Shown here one piece after another: positions 53,865-63,440 of a stretch of DNA of 64,000 nucleotides. This DNA is from Bagarius yarrelli. Taxonomy: Eukaryota > Chordata > Actinopteri > Siluriformes > Sisoridae. The stretch spans positions 358,501 to 422,500 of the forward strand of contig VCAZ01000153.1 in the NCBI GenBank assembly GCA_005784505.1. The letters run 5' to 3'. The translations under genes and the position numbers were made by a program. Under the pieces are notes generated by a model. The model was not told the DNA's origin and ran no database searches. It saw nothing but the letters and a program-made list of their open reading frames with translations. The first letter of the stretch is position 1. Every line of letters starts with the position of its first letter.

Positions 53865-54988
53865 AGTTATTATCAAAATGCCTCGATAATGCAGTGCTAA
53901 CTAGCATAAAGTCTGGCCTCGGAGAGCTATTGATGTTTTTTTTTCTTATCTCAACTATTGCTTTTTTCAATTGAAAAAAAAATCCCTTTACCTTCTTCAC
54001 CATGAATATAGCCCAGGCTGTAATTTTCATCATTATTTAGGGCTGTACGTAGCCCCAACATGTCCAATGACTCCTCGGTCAGAATTATAATTAGGGTAAA
54101 ATAAATGTGATCTGAAATGGTGCCCGAGAGGACAGTGTAATAGCAGATATGCAGGACACAATAGGTTACCTGCCAGGGCCATTTAGACACAGCATTTAAT
54201 CTTTCCGCTGCTTAGCTGACACAGAGCTCAATGGAAACCTCTTTAGGAAGGCAGGCCGTGCTGCTGATTGCTGCTGAGTGGCCATCGGTTCAAAGCTTAT
54301 TTAAGAAAGTTGGAGACCTTTTCACCTCGCCACTGTATTGCGCTCAGGATGACAAATGAGTTGAAGAAAGCGCAGTGTTTTCCCTGCTACAGCGGTTCCC
54401 AGTTCCCTATTTCCCTAAACAGCTATTTATCGACAGCATCCAATGGCTGCCTGATAACATCAGCTTCTCTTAAAAGATCTCTATAAATAAACATCTGATC
54501 CCGTTCTCGTTAGAAGACGCATTATTAGACCAGACAGATGGCGGTGGTGGGGGATTTTTAACATTAAAAAAAAAATTGAATGTCTTAAGCTGAAAAAGGA
54601 AAACTGGGGCTGATGTGAACTGTAAAATAAATAAATCTATATAGAACCTAAAATGGTTTATAATTTACACAAAATTTAATATAATCATTTGTTAATTAAA
54701 AGGAATCTAATAGAGATATTCTAAATCAAAGTTAGAACATTTCTTTCTTTTCTTCTTCAATTATTATTAGTAGTAGTAGTATTAATAAATACAAATAATA
54801 AGTATGTTTCGGATGATACTTAATTGATTAAATTACTGATTCATGTATTTAATTATTGCTTTTACTATATACAAAACAAAACAAATGACAATTTAAACAC
54901 AGTAGAAATTTAATAACAACATTGTGTTATGAATAACATGTTTACTTTGGGCAGATTGTTTAAATAGTTTCATTAAATAATTGATTAA
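53865..54988. other. Unassigned DNA with a complex island at 54180-54540
   Basis: 54180-54540 is repeat-free and complex; 54560-54980 is AT-rich. No exon recognised. Confidence 0.4.
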
Positions 54989-54991
54989 TTA

Positions 54992-55062
54992 GGGCAGCAC
55001 GGTGGTTTACTGGTTAGTACTGTTGCCTTACAGCAAGAAGGATGGATGGATGGATGGATGGA
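54992..55062 (+). mobile_element. SINE-B head joined to a GGAT repeat
   Basis: gggcagcacggtggtttact, actgttgccttacagcaaga, then directly (GGAT)5 at 55041-55061. Centre and tail are absent, so either an internal deletion or replication slippage joined the head to the terminal microsatellite. Confidence 0.8.
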
Positions 55063-55286
55063 ATACTTGATACTTAATTGTCAATTAATTGATTTAATTA
55101 TTTACCCATTTATTACCTTATAATTAATACAATATATATAAATGAATACATGTATTTATTTATTTATTTTCTTAGTTACTTATTTTTATTATATTCAAAA
55201 TTATAAAACTATGAAAATTTAAACGCTGTATACAATCATTCTAATAAAAATAGCAACATTGTGTTGTAAATAAATTGTTATATAAA
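55063..55286. other. AT-rich DNA
   Basis: Nothing recognised. Confidence 0.5.
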
Positions 55287-55288
55287 AT

Positions 55289-55588
55289 GGGCAGCACGGT
55301 GGCTCAGTGGTTAGCACTGTTGCCTTACAGCAAGTAGGTCCCGGGTACGATTCCAGGGCAAAGGTCTTACTGTGTGAAGTTTGTTGTGCTTGTGTGGGTT
55401 TACTCCAGGTTCTAGATTTTTAGATTTGATTGGTGATTCTAAATTGCCCATAGGAGTGAGTGTGAGTGTGTGTGTGGCCCTGTGATGGACTGGCGATCTG
55501 TCCAGGGTGTCCCCCTCCTGCCCTTCGCCCTTTCAGAGATGGCCTGTGACCCCGAATTAGGGAATAAGCAGGTATAGAAAATGAATAT
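55289..55588 (+). mobile_element. SINE-B with small internal deletions
   Basis: A-box region tggctcagtggttagca, B-box-like gggtacgattcc, centre tgtgtgaagtttgttgtgct (damaged), linker tctaaattgcccataggagt, tail gatggactggcgatctgtcc. The gctgggatagactccagcag segment is deleted between gatgg and cctgtgacc. Confidence 0.88.
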
Positions 55589-55970
55589 ATATATAAAAAT
55601 ATAAAATTATTATAATATAATTATTATAAATTATTATTATCATTATTATTATTATTATTTGTAATAGGCTGCAACTACTACTCATTTTCTTAAAGAGACA
55701 CTTCTTTATTTTTGGATAAAAAATATATATTTTATTATAATTATTAGAGAATTGGTTTAATTTTTGCTGCATTAGGGATACAGCGTGCCATCTGTCAGGC
55801 CTAATTGGCCTGATGGAAGACGTCTGTTGGCTAAAAATCCAAGAGCATCGTTTCTCTGAAGTCAAGATCTTTACTGCAACATTAGTCCAAAGGATGTTTG
55901 TTTTTGCAGATGGATTTTTCTATTTTCTGCCTTTACTTTAACAGCACTGGGGCCGTGGCGGCTTAAGCAA
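55589..55970. other. AT-rich DNA then a short complex segment
   Basis: ATT/AT repeats at 55590-55660. 55770-55870 is complex, with a near palindrome ggcctaattggcc at 55798-55810. Confidence 0.45.
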
Positions 55971-55971
55971 A

Positions 55972-56113
55972 GGGAAGTGGTAGCTCAGTGGTTAAGATGT
56001 TGGACTGCTGACCGGAAGATCATGCATTCAAATCCCAAATCAACCATCATAAATAAGATTAATTTGTAAGTCACTGTGGATAAGGACGTCTGCCCAGTGC
56101 CAGAAATGTAAAG
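55972..56113 (+). mobile_element. SINE-A, body deleted
   Basis: gggaagtggtagctcagtgg, ttaagatgttggactgctga, B-box region cattcaaatccc, then the body is missing and the tail follows: taagtcactgtggataagga, cgtctgcccagtgccagaaa. Confidence 0.82.
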
Positions 56114-56251
56114 GTTTAAGCCCCCTCACTCCTCCTGGGATGCTATAAAATAAAACCCCTTTGTCCTGACTGCAACTTCTAAATCTGGGATATGTAATGA
56201 AAGGGTTCTTCTTCACGTGTTCCTTTATCAATTAAATCTAAACTTGTGATA

Positions 56252-56398
56252 CATTTGGCAGATGCCCTTATACAGAGCAACTTACATTTATCTAGTTAAG
56301 GGGCTTGCTCAGGGGCCCAGCAGTGATGGCTTGGTGGAGCTGGGAATCAAACTCACAATCTGTTGCCTAACACCTTAACCATGAGCCACCACTTCCCT
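56252..56398 (-). mobile_element. SINE-A
   Basis: Plus strand: acatttggcagatgccctta, tacagagcaacttacattta, gggcttgctcaggggcccag, gctgggaatcaaactcacaa, caccttaaccatgagccacc. Confidence 0.85.
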
Positions 56399-57003
56399 GT
56401 CATATGTCACACCAGCCTCCTGGTGGTTTGTTGGTTGTAGTTTTGACACCAGGCCCGATGATTTTTTCCTTATTGTGCAGGGATTTAAAGAATTCCCGAA
56501 GCAATCTGTACGCAATTTGTTGTAGGGTCGGAATAATCTAATGAATAGGAAGAGTCAATTAGACAGGCCTGTTTTTCTTTGTCGTGCTTATTTGTCTTGA
56601 CACTCTAAGTGCACATCTTGTCATCCAATATTATTAAGAAAAACCAACTAGGGAAAAATAAAGCATAAATAAGCATACGAGGCATCAGTGACACCGCACA
56701 ATATTATTTCCATCCTCTCTTCCTCTCTCTCTCTCTCTCTCTCTCTTGCTCTCTGCAGAGCTATCGACTCCACATGCTTTCTCGTAATTAATGTTAATCT
56801 AGTCAAGGCCAGATAGCATGCAGGGCTCCTGGGAGTGGACATCACTCGCATATTCAGGCTTCACACAGTGGAAGTTCTACAAGGCTAAGGATTTAATAGG
56901 TGGTATGCATAGCAAATACAATATAACTTCAAAATAAAAACGTAATGTTAGATTTCCTCTTATTATGATGCTTATTTTAAGTTAAGCTCATTTTTGGTAG
57001 GTC
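56399..57003. other. Unassigned DNA with CT microsatellite
   Basis: (CT)n at 56716-56755. Otherwise nothing recognised. Confidence 0.45.
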
Positions 57004-57004
57004 A

Positions 57005-57120
57005 GTGAGGAAGGTGTTGAATTACTGATAGAAAGCTACCACTGCTGGAACCTGAGTAACCTTCAACTGCTCAGATAAAAAAAAAAATGCATCTGCTAAA
57101 TACTGTAAATGTAAATATCC
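57005..57120 (+). mobile_element. SINE-A, heavily degraded
   Basis: gaaggtgttgaattactgat, agctaccactgctggaacct, aaccttcaactgctcagata, tgcatctgctaaatactgta, aatgtaaat. Confidence 0.7.
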
Positions 57121-57184
57121 CAGCCTTAGACACCTTTTCTACCAAATGTTGAAGGGCTGGATGCTTAATGTGTATCCCACACAA

Positions 57185-57498
57185 AATTTTAAAATCCATC
57201 CATCTATTCATCTATCCATCAACCCATCCATCCATCCATCTATCTATTGTCTAAACCCGCTTATTCCTAATCAGGGTCACAGGAATCTGCTGGAGTCTAT
57301 CCCAACTGTCATTGGGTGAAAGGGTTCACCCTGGACAGGTCCATCACAAAGTCACATACCGACAAACAACAACACACACACACACCACTCACACTCACTC
57401 CTATGGGAAATTTAGAAAAAACAATTAATCTAACATACCGGAAATTGAACCTGGGACCGGGAGAAAATAGTGCTAACCACCAAGCCACCATGCCGCAA
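57185..57498 (-). mobile_element. SINE-B, near full span with central deletion
   Basis: Plus strand: ATCC/ATCT repeats, cttattcctaatcagggtca, ctgctggagtctatcccaac, gtcattgggtgaaagggttc, accctggacaggtccatcac, ctcactcctatgggaaattt, aattgaacctgggaccggga, gctaaccaccaagccaccat. The tggagtttgcatg centre is deleted. Confidence 0.85.
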
Positions 57499-57887
57499 AA
57501 AATTTCTAAATGTTAAGTTGTCATGTGATCGGTTTAATTTTATATTTCCAAGAGATACTGAATGTGTTGGTTGTCGTCCGCCTTGAAACAATCCTGTCGT
57601 GACTCTAGCAGTCTGCTCATGCTGTCATGGTTTAAACTGTGACATTGAGCTCTTATCAGGATCGGTCAAAGTTAGAAGTTAACAGTTATAACATTCTTAT
57701 TATTCCTTTACTAGAACTAAGAGACCCACTGTTCCAACACGACAATGTCCCTGTGCAGTTACATTTTTAGGCATAGTCAAACTAGGCGGTCGCCCCGCAT
57801 AGTAGTAATCATCATAGTAGTATCATAGTAGTAATTAATTAAATAATAAAATAATAATACTAATAAATAATAAGTATGATTATTACA

Positions 57888-57918
<31 letters not shown>

Positions 57919-58650
57919 TATTATTACTATGTCTTTGTTATTTTGACATATAAATTGACCACATGCAATTATATGAGTAGTCTAGCTAGCATGAGCACCG
58001 CTAGCAATTTAGGCCCTATAAAAAATATAACTCCAGGGAATATAATTCCTAGATCTCTGGAGGGCCCTAAAGTGCATGGGCCCTTAGAATCGTTCAAAAA
58101 AATCTAGAAAAGATTCTGTCTTGTCCAACCTCTAAACACATGCTGTGTTCTGGATGTTTTGGAGAAGAAGAACTCTCATGTCCTACAAGTCCTATAAGTT
58201 CTGATTCTGACTCAACTCCCTTAAACTAAAGACCTTTGGGATAAACTGGAACCCCAACTGAACCCCAGACCTCCAAACCTCAACATTAATGGAAAAACTA
58301 TTGTAACTAAATGATCAAATCCACACAGTTACATGACCCAATCTAGTGAAAAGATTGGGACCAGAATAATACTATTAATAATAAATAATCATAACTAAAA
58401 GAAATAAAAAGAAATAAAAAAGAATAAAAGAAAGAATAGAAAACTTTATATATAGGAGGAAGAGTGAGACTAAATCTGGAATAAAATGTTTAAAACACAC
58501 ATATAGATGTGCTGGTCAGGGTCCGGTACTTTTGTCTATATACTGTAGTGTAACATCGGCCAGCATGATCCTAAAAGCGAGTAAAATGTTCAGTGTGTAT
58601 AAAGCTTTTCTATTCAACTCCTGCATTTATTGTGGACTTTTCTCAAGGCT
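57499..58650. other. Unassigned, partly AT-rich DNA
   Basis: ATT microsatellite at 57885-57920. Segment 57765-57830 with actaggcggtcgccccgcat, and 57990-58100, may be decayed DNA-element sequence. No exon recognised. Confidence 0.4.
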
Positions 58651-58655
58651 GTGTT

Positions 58656-58682
58656 GTTAGTGTGTGTGTGTGTGTGTGTGTT
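58656..58682. repeat. (GT)n microsatellite
   Basis: About 12 GT units. Confidence 0.9.
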
Positions 58683-58689
58683 CTCAAAG

Positions 58690-59310
58690 CCTCCATTCAC
58701 TCACACTAAGCCTCTCTGGTTCAGCAGGGATTACACGAGGTGAGCAACATAACTGAGGTCACACTTTCCGCCCTCACACAATTGCAGTCGACATTGCTGA
58801 CCTTATGTTCATTTGGAAGTGAATTAATTATAGAATTTCCACCTCATTAACACCAAACATGCGGGAAAAATGCTTTTCATTCTGTCTGCATGCTAAGAAA
58901 ACCATAAAAGGGCTCGGGAGGCTTGATGTAAAAGTTTCTGAGGAGACCGTCACCCTTCCCAGAAGCCGGATCTCTCAGGAACAGACGTAATGAAGCTAAA
59001 CATTTTAGTTCCTAATGTATTTTTCATTAGAACTCGAACTGCACTTATTCGGTGCTACGAAGGCCAGGGAGCTTTTGTACGAGTTATTTTGGTGTGCGAT
59101 TTGGATTTCTTGTGAGCCACAAGTGCTTTGTTGAGGGAGAGTGCCTCCAGGTAAGTCCGGGTTCACCATACAAAAGTCGGCCCTGTTGCTGTATGTGATG
59201 ATGCTTTGCAATAGTGCAGCACTGCTAATGCTAATTTCGTGCAATTTTGCTGTCATCTGAGGAGTTCGAGCTTCAGTGGAAAGTAATTTCTGAGGTTGTA
59301 AAAAATGCAA
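58690..59310. other. Complex repeat-free island
   Basis: No repeat family is visible over about 600 bases, unusual for this window. The minus-strand open frame of 104 codons at 59005-59319 has no recognised domain. Conserved non-coding sequence or an unrecognised exon are both possible. Confidence 0.25.
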
Positions 59311-59319
59311 CAGTGGCAC

Positions 59320-59680
59320 AGGATATTAGTGTTAATTGTGAAATGTGATGTTTAAGGGTTAAGAATATTCTATGTGAATCTGTGGTTTACAGAATCAGAG
59401 ATTATATGATTAGCAACCAATTCCAGTTGAGCAGAATTCAACTTGTCACAACTCCAAACTGGGCAGTGATTAATGGACTGAATTCTGCCTGGGGTTTTGA
59501 GTTGTGTGTGACAAAAGGACAAAATGGATTATTAGAATCCATTAGAATTTAAACATTCATCTCAGACAACCAAATCACGGTGTAATCCCGGCTTCAGTCT
59601 TATGTGCGGACATTAATATCAGCTCTCACTTCTTGCAAGGACAATGTGATTTCCGTATATCTCCGTATATATATAGATAA
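59320..59680. other. Unassigned DNA
   Basis: Nothing recognised. Confidence 0.4.
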
Positions 59681-59681
59681 T

Positions 59682-59724
59682 GTGGAAAGTGGTAGCACAA
59701 TGGTCTTTGGACTACTAACCCAGA
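59682..59724 (+). mobile_element. SINE-A, left part of a split copy
   Basis: gtggaaagtggtagcacaat, ggtctttggactactaaccc, aga. The rest of the same SINE resumes at 60030. Confidence 0.82.
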
Positions 59725-60029
59725 AGGGGCAGCCATGGCTCAAATGGTTATGTTGCTGATCTGAAGACGAGGAAGACCTGGGTTCAAGTCCAACCACCAC
59801 CAGCTTGAGATATTGATCTGAAGACCAGGAAGACCTGTGTTCAAGCCCCACCACCACCAACCAGCCACTGTTGGGTCCTTGAGCAAGACTCTTAACCTTT
59901 CCTGCTTCAGGGGCGCTGTACTATAGCTGCCCCTGCGCTATGACCCCTACCCTACTAAGATGGGATATGCAGAGAAAGAATTTCACTGTGCTGTAAAAGG
60001 TTTGTGACAAAATAAAGGCATTTACATTT
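59725..60029 (+). mobile_element. SINE-C, complete, nested in SINE-A, with duplicated B-box segment
   Basis: Head ggggcagccatggctcaaat, body gtccttgagcaagactctta, caggggcgctgtactatagc, ctaccctactaagatgggat, tail gaatttcactgtgctgtaaa and gtgacaaaataaaggcattt. The segment from gatctgaagac (59758) is repeated at 59815, a 57-bp tandem duplication that doubles the ggttcaagtcc B-box region (second copy tgttcaagccc). Confidence 0.9.
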
Positions 60030-60182
60030 ACAAGATTGTGAGTTTGATTCCCAGCACCACCACATTATCACTGCTGGGTCCCTAAGCAAGGCCATGAACC
60101 CCCAATTGCTCAGTTGTATAAATAAGTCAAAAATGGAAGGCACGCTGGATAAGGGCGTCTGTTAAATGCCAGAAATGTAGAT
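60030..60182 (+). mobile_element. SINE-A, right part of the split copy
   Basis: aagattgtgagtttgattcc, cagcaccaccacattatcac, cctaagcaaggccatgaacc, cacgctggataagggcgtct, gttaaatgccagaaatgtag. It continues exactly where the 59682-59724 fragment stops. Confidence 0.85.
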
Positions 60183-60880
60183 AATAAAACTAATTCCTTA
60201 CAAGTGAAAAGTGTTTTTTATTAAGTATCTAAATGTGTCATTTCTCAGGTCTTCGTCGTGCTTTGACGGGTCAAACAAAACAATAGCTTAGACAGGTCAG
60301 GAGTCAGAATACAGAAATAGCATAGGGACGAAAAGCAAATACCGACGGCTGCTGAATTGCTGATAGATATTGAAAATGTCAATGTGGGCATGATGGAGTG
60401 GGAAAAACATTCCTGTATTTTTCCCTAAGGCTATCAATGCCTTGTATTCAGTGTGTGTGGGAAAAGAGAGAGAAAGATTGAGATAGAGGGAGATGATTAC
60501 CACCAGGAACCGGGGCTGGACTCGGACGGATTTCCCAGCAGCTTGGGAAATATTGTCCCAGTTTTCAGCCAACAGATACGCAGCAAATAAACAGCCATTG
60601 CATGTTTTTGTGTTTCTGTAGCCAGTGGGAATGGCTATATATCTGAGATGGTAGTAAATTTCCCCCCTGCCTGTGTGTTCGTGCATCAGGGGCAGCGGGG
60701 TGATTATTGCATGCTGCTTGACTAAAGAGCGTTTGATCTGTGATCGATACGGTGTGAAGGGGCTGAACGGCTGACAGCACCAATTAATTACTGAAGAGGG
60801 AATCCAATGTAAAGCCGTGAGACACATCAGACACTCACAATATTGATATGCGAGACAGACTGATTACAAAACACTCCAGA
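60183..60880. other. Complex repeat-free island at 60300-60830
   Basis: Balanced complexity with no repeat family. The 176-codon minus frame at 60297-60827 is the longest that is not explained by a tandem repeat or transposon, but I recognise no domain, and its middle (LSLNLSLSFPTHTE) follows a purine-rich run. Cores such as ccaattaattactg at 60780-60793 are homeodomain-like. Conserved non-coding sequence is as likely as an exon. Confidence 0.25.
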
Positions 60881-60947
60881 AGGAAGGAAAGAAGGAAAAA
60901 AGGAAGCAAGGAAGACAAATGATTACCTAGACAGACAGACAGACATT

Positions 60948-60990
<43 letters not shown>

Positions 60991-61105
60991 TAAGCAAAAA
61001 ACGAAAGAAAGGTAGACATTAAAAAAAGAAAGAAAGAAAGAAAAAAAGAAAGGAAGTAAGCAAGGAAGACAAATGATTACCTAGACAGACAGACAGTCAG
61101 ACATT

Positions 61106-61153
<48 letters not shown>

Positions 61154-61214
61154 CAAATAAACAAAAGAAAATGTAGATAGATAGATAGGTAGACAGACAG
61201 ACAGACAGACAGAC

Positions 61215-61280
<66 letters not shown>

Positions 61281-61339
61281 ACGAAAGAAAATGTAGATAG
61301 ATAGATAGGTAGACAGACAGACAGAGACAGACAGACAGT

Positions 61340-61427
<88 letters not shown>

Positions 61428-61436
61428 AACAAGTAC
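60880..61436. repeat. GATA/GACA/GAAA microsatellite with higher-order duplications
   Basis: GATA runs at 60948-60990, 61106-61151, about 61217-61278 and about 61340-61426 are separated by repeated linkers. gcaaggaagacaaatgatta occurs at about 60906 and 61060 (about 154 bp apart). gaaaatgtagatagatagat followed by aggtagacagac occurs at about 61167 and 61287 (about 120 bp apart). Minus-strand IYLSIYLS frames are artefacts. Confidence 0.97.
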
Positions 61437-61770
61437 ACAGGCCGATTTTAATTCCACGCTGCAGTTATAATGTGAATGCAGTCACTCATGAAGCAAAATT
61501 CATAAGATAAAGACAAAATCGGTGATCATAGCTGAATTATCTTAGCTTAGATGATGATTATTAACTCCAGTATAAAGAATTCCTCCTTCTCACAGCTTAT
61601 TACCTCGTTTTAGTAAATTATAGACACGGCCAGCCATTTGAATACACCAAAACAATTACACATCTATTTGGTCTGCACAGCACGTGCTGGGCTTCGTATA
61701 TGGAAAGCTAATTTGGGGGATTTTTTTGTAGACACTGTCCACATTGAATGCATTAATGCAGACTAAATAA
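61437..61770. other. Unassigned DNA
   Basis: Nothing recognised. Confidence 0.4.
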
Positions 61771-61774
61771 GCAG

Positions 61775-62480
61775 GGCAAGTTTATTTCTATAGCACATTT
61801 TATACACAGCGGTAATTCAAAGTGTTTTACATGAGAAAAACAAGGAAATTAAAATAAAAACAGAGATTTAAAATAAAGTTAAGAATATAAAATGATTAAA
61901 GTCAGTTGGGACGTAGAACAGCTACATAGATGTAATGATAGACAGGGACTAAGAAGGGTCCAGAAGCACCCCTGAAATGAGCAGAAATCTGTTAGAGCCT
62001 GCTTTTAATTCTCTATCACCTGCACAATATTTACAAAAAGAAATAAATACGATAAAAAAGTAAATGCAGAACTAAAGAAATGAGTTTTGAGCCTGGATTT
62101 AAAGATGGCTACCGATTTACCTTTACAGCATTTGGCAGATGTTTTTTTTCAGGGCGACTTACAATAATCTCCTTTATACATCAGGGCAATTGGGGGTTAA
62201 GGGCCTCGCTAAGGGGCCCAACAGTGGTAACTTGGTGGTGCTGGGAATTGAACCTTGGTCCTCCAAGTAGCAGTTGAACACCTTAACCACTAAACTACCA
62301 TTTCCCTCACAAATTTAGCAACATCTGATCTCTTCTGGTAGCTGGTTCCAACTGCGAATTGCTTAATAGCTAAACGTAGATTCACCCTTCGTATGTTTAA
62401 TTGACTTGATCCTAATAATCCGAGTGATCTGATTGGTTTATAACACATCCACAATGGCATGAGATGTTTTATAAAAGCAA
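61775..62480 (+). mobile_element. E dispersed repeat, interrupted by SINE-A
   Basis: Left part 61775-62110: gcaagtttatttctatagca, cattttatacacagcggtaa, ttcaaagtgttttacatgag, then A-rich, cagaagcacccctgaaatga, aatgagttttgagcctggat. Right part from about 62318: catctgatctcttctggtag, ctggttccaactgcgaattg. The interruption is the SINE-A below. I know the family from many teleosts but cannot name its class. Confidence 0.6.
62113..62309 (-). mobile_element. SINE-A nested in the E repeat
   Basis: Plus strand: tttacagcatttggcagatg, ttttttttcagggcgactta, cagggcaattgggggttaag, ggcccaacagtggtaacttg, gctgggaattgaaccttggt, caccttaaccactaaactac, catttccct. Near full length. Confidence 0.87.
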
Positions 62481-62629
62481 TTTTTTTGACATTTTTTTGC
62501 ACTTCTAACGAAAATTTGTTACACATGCAGAATAGAAAAGAGAATTAAAAAAAAATGAATTTAGCAAAATAATTTTTTAATTTTTATTTTTAAAAGTAAA
62601 AATAATACTTTCAATAGTTTAATAGTTGG

Positions 62630-62765
62630 TAGTGTTAGACAGACAGGGGTCTAGAACCAACCCGGAATTGAGAAGAAATCCAATCTTCTGCTTTTGATTC
62701 TTTATCGTCTGCAAAAATATTTAAAAATAAAAATAAATACAATAAAATAGATCAGTAAAGAATTG
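62630..62765 (+). mobile_element. E repeat, second partial copy
   Basis: gacagacaggggtctagaac, gaattgagaagaaatccaat, tctgcttttgattctttatc, gtctgcaaaaatatttaaaa match 61945-62055 in order. Confidence 0.6.
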
Positions 62766-63063
62766 ATGAACGCTGCGCACAGATGCAAATTTCAGTTCTA
62801 TTACTGACGATCCATTTGTCCTGTGAATCAGTTTGACGTGCTAATGACATTCATTAACAGAAATTACACACTTTATTAATATTCATTAATATTTTTCCGT
62901 ATCGTTAAGGATGATTTAAAAAATCATTTGTATTCCTGCTGAGCGGTTCGTCCAACCGACTGAACTGAATCGACTGAATATCCAGAGACACAGACTGAGT
63001 AAATACAATAACCACCAGAGAATTACAGCAAGCCACAGCAGGAGATGAGTTCAGTACTAAAAG
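62766..63063. other. Unassigned DNA
   Basis: Nothing recognised. Confidence 0.4.
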
Positions 63064-63065
63064 AC

Positions 63066-63135
<70 letters not shown>

Positions 63136-63440
63136 GGATGGATGGATGGACAACAAAACCAACAGACTGACAGACAGGCATACAGCAAACAGAAGATATG
63201 AACTGAAATGAAATGAAAAAGAAAGAAAGAAAGAAAGAAAGGATGGGTGGATGGACAGAAAAACCAACAGATTGACAGACAGGCATACAGCAAACAGAGA
63301 AAATGAACTGAAATGAAAACGAAAGAAAGGATGGATGGATGGATGGATGGATGGATGGATGGGTAGATGAATAGATGGACAGAAAGACCAACAGATTGAC
63401 AGACGGGTAGATAGATAGAGCGACTGATTGATTGAAAAGA
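63064..63440. repeat. GATA/GATG/GAAA microsatellite in three higher-order units
   Basis: A long GATA run (63064-63133) and GATG runs alternate with a linker accaacagattgacagacag, gcatacagcaaacaga, aatgaactgaaatgaaaa. The linker starts near 63157, 63263 and 63388, the last copy being truncated. Minus-strand Ser/Ile/His-rich frames are artefacts. Confidence 0.96.

Noticed and set aside
61077..61457. Long minus-strand frames rich in IYLS
   Set aside because: Translation of GATA repeats in two frames. The same applies at 39768-40246 and 62905-63536.
60880..63440. CRISPR-like regularly spaced repeats
   Set aside because: The repeated linkers are separated by microsatellite, spacers are not unique, and the genome is clearly vertebrate.
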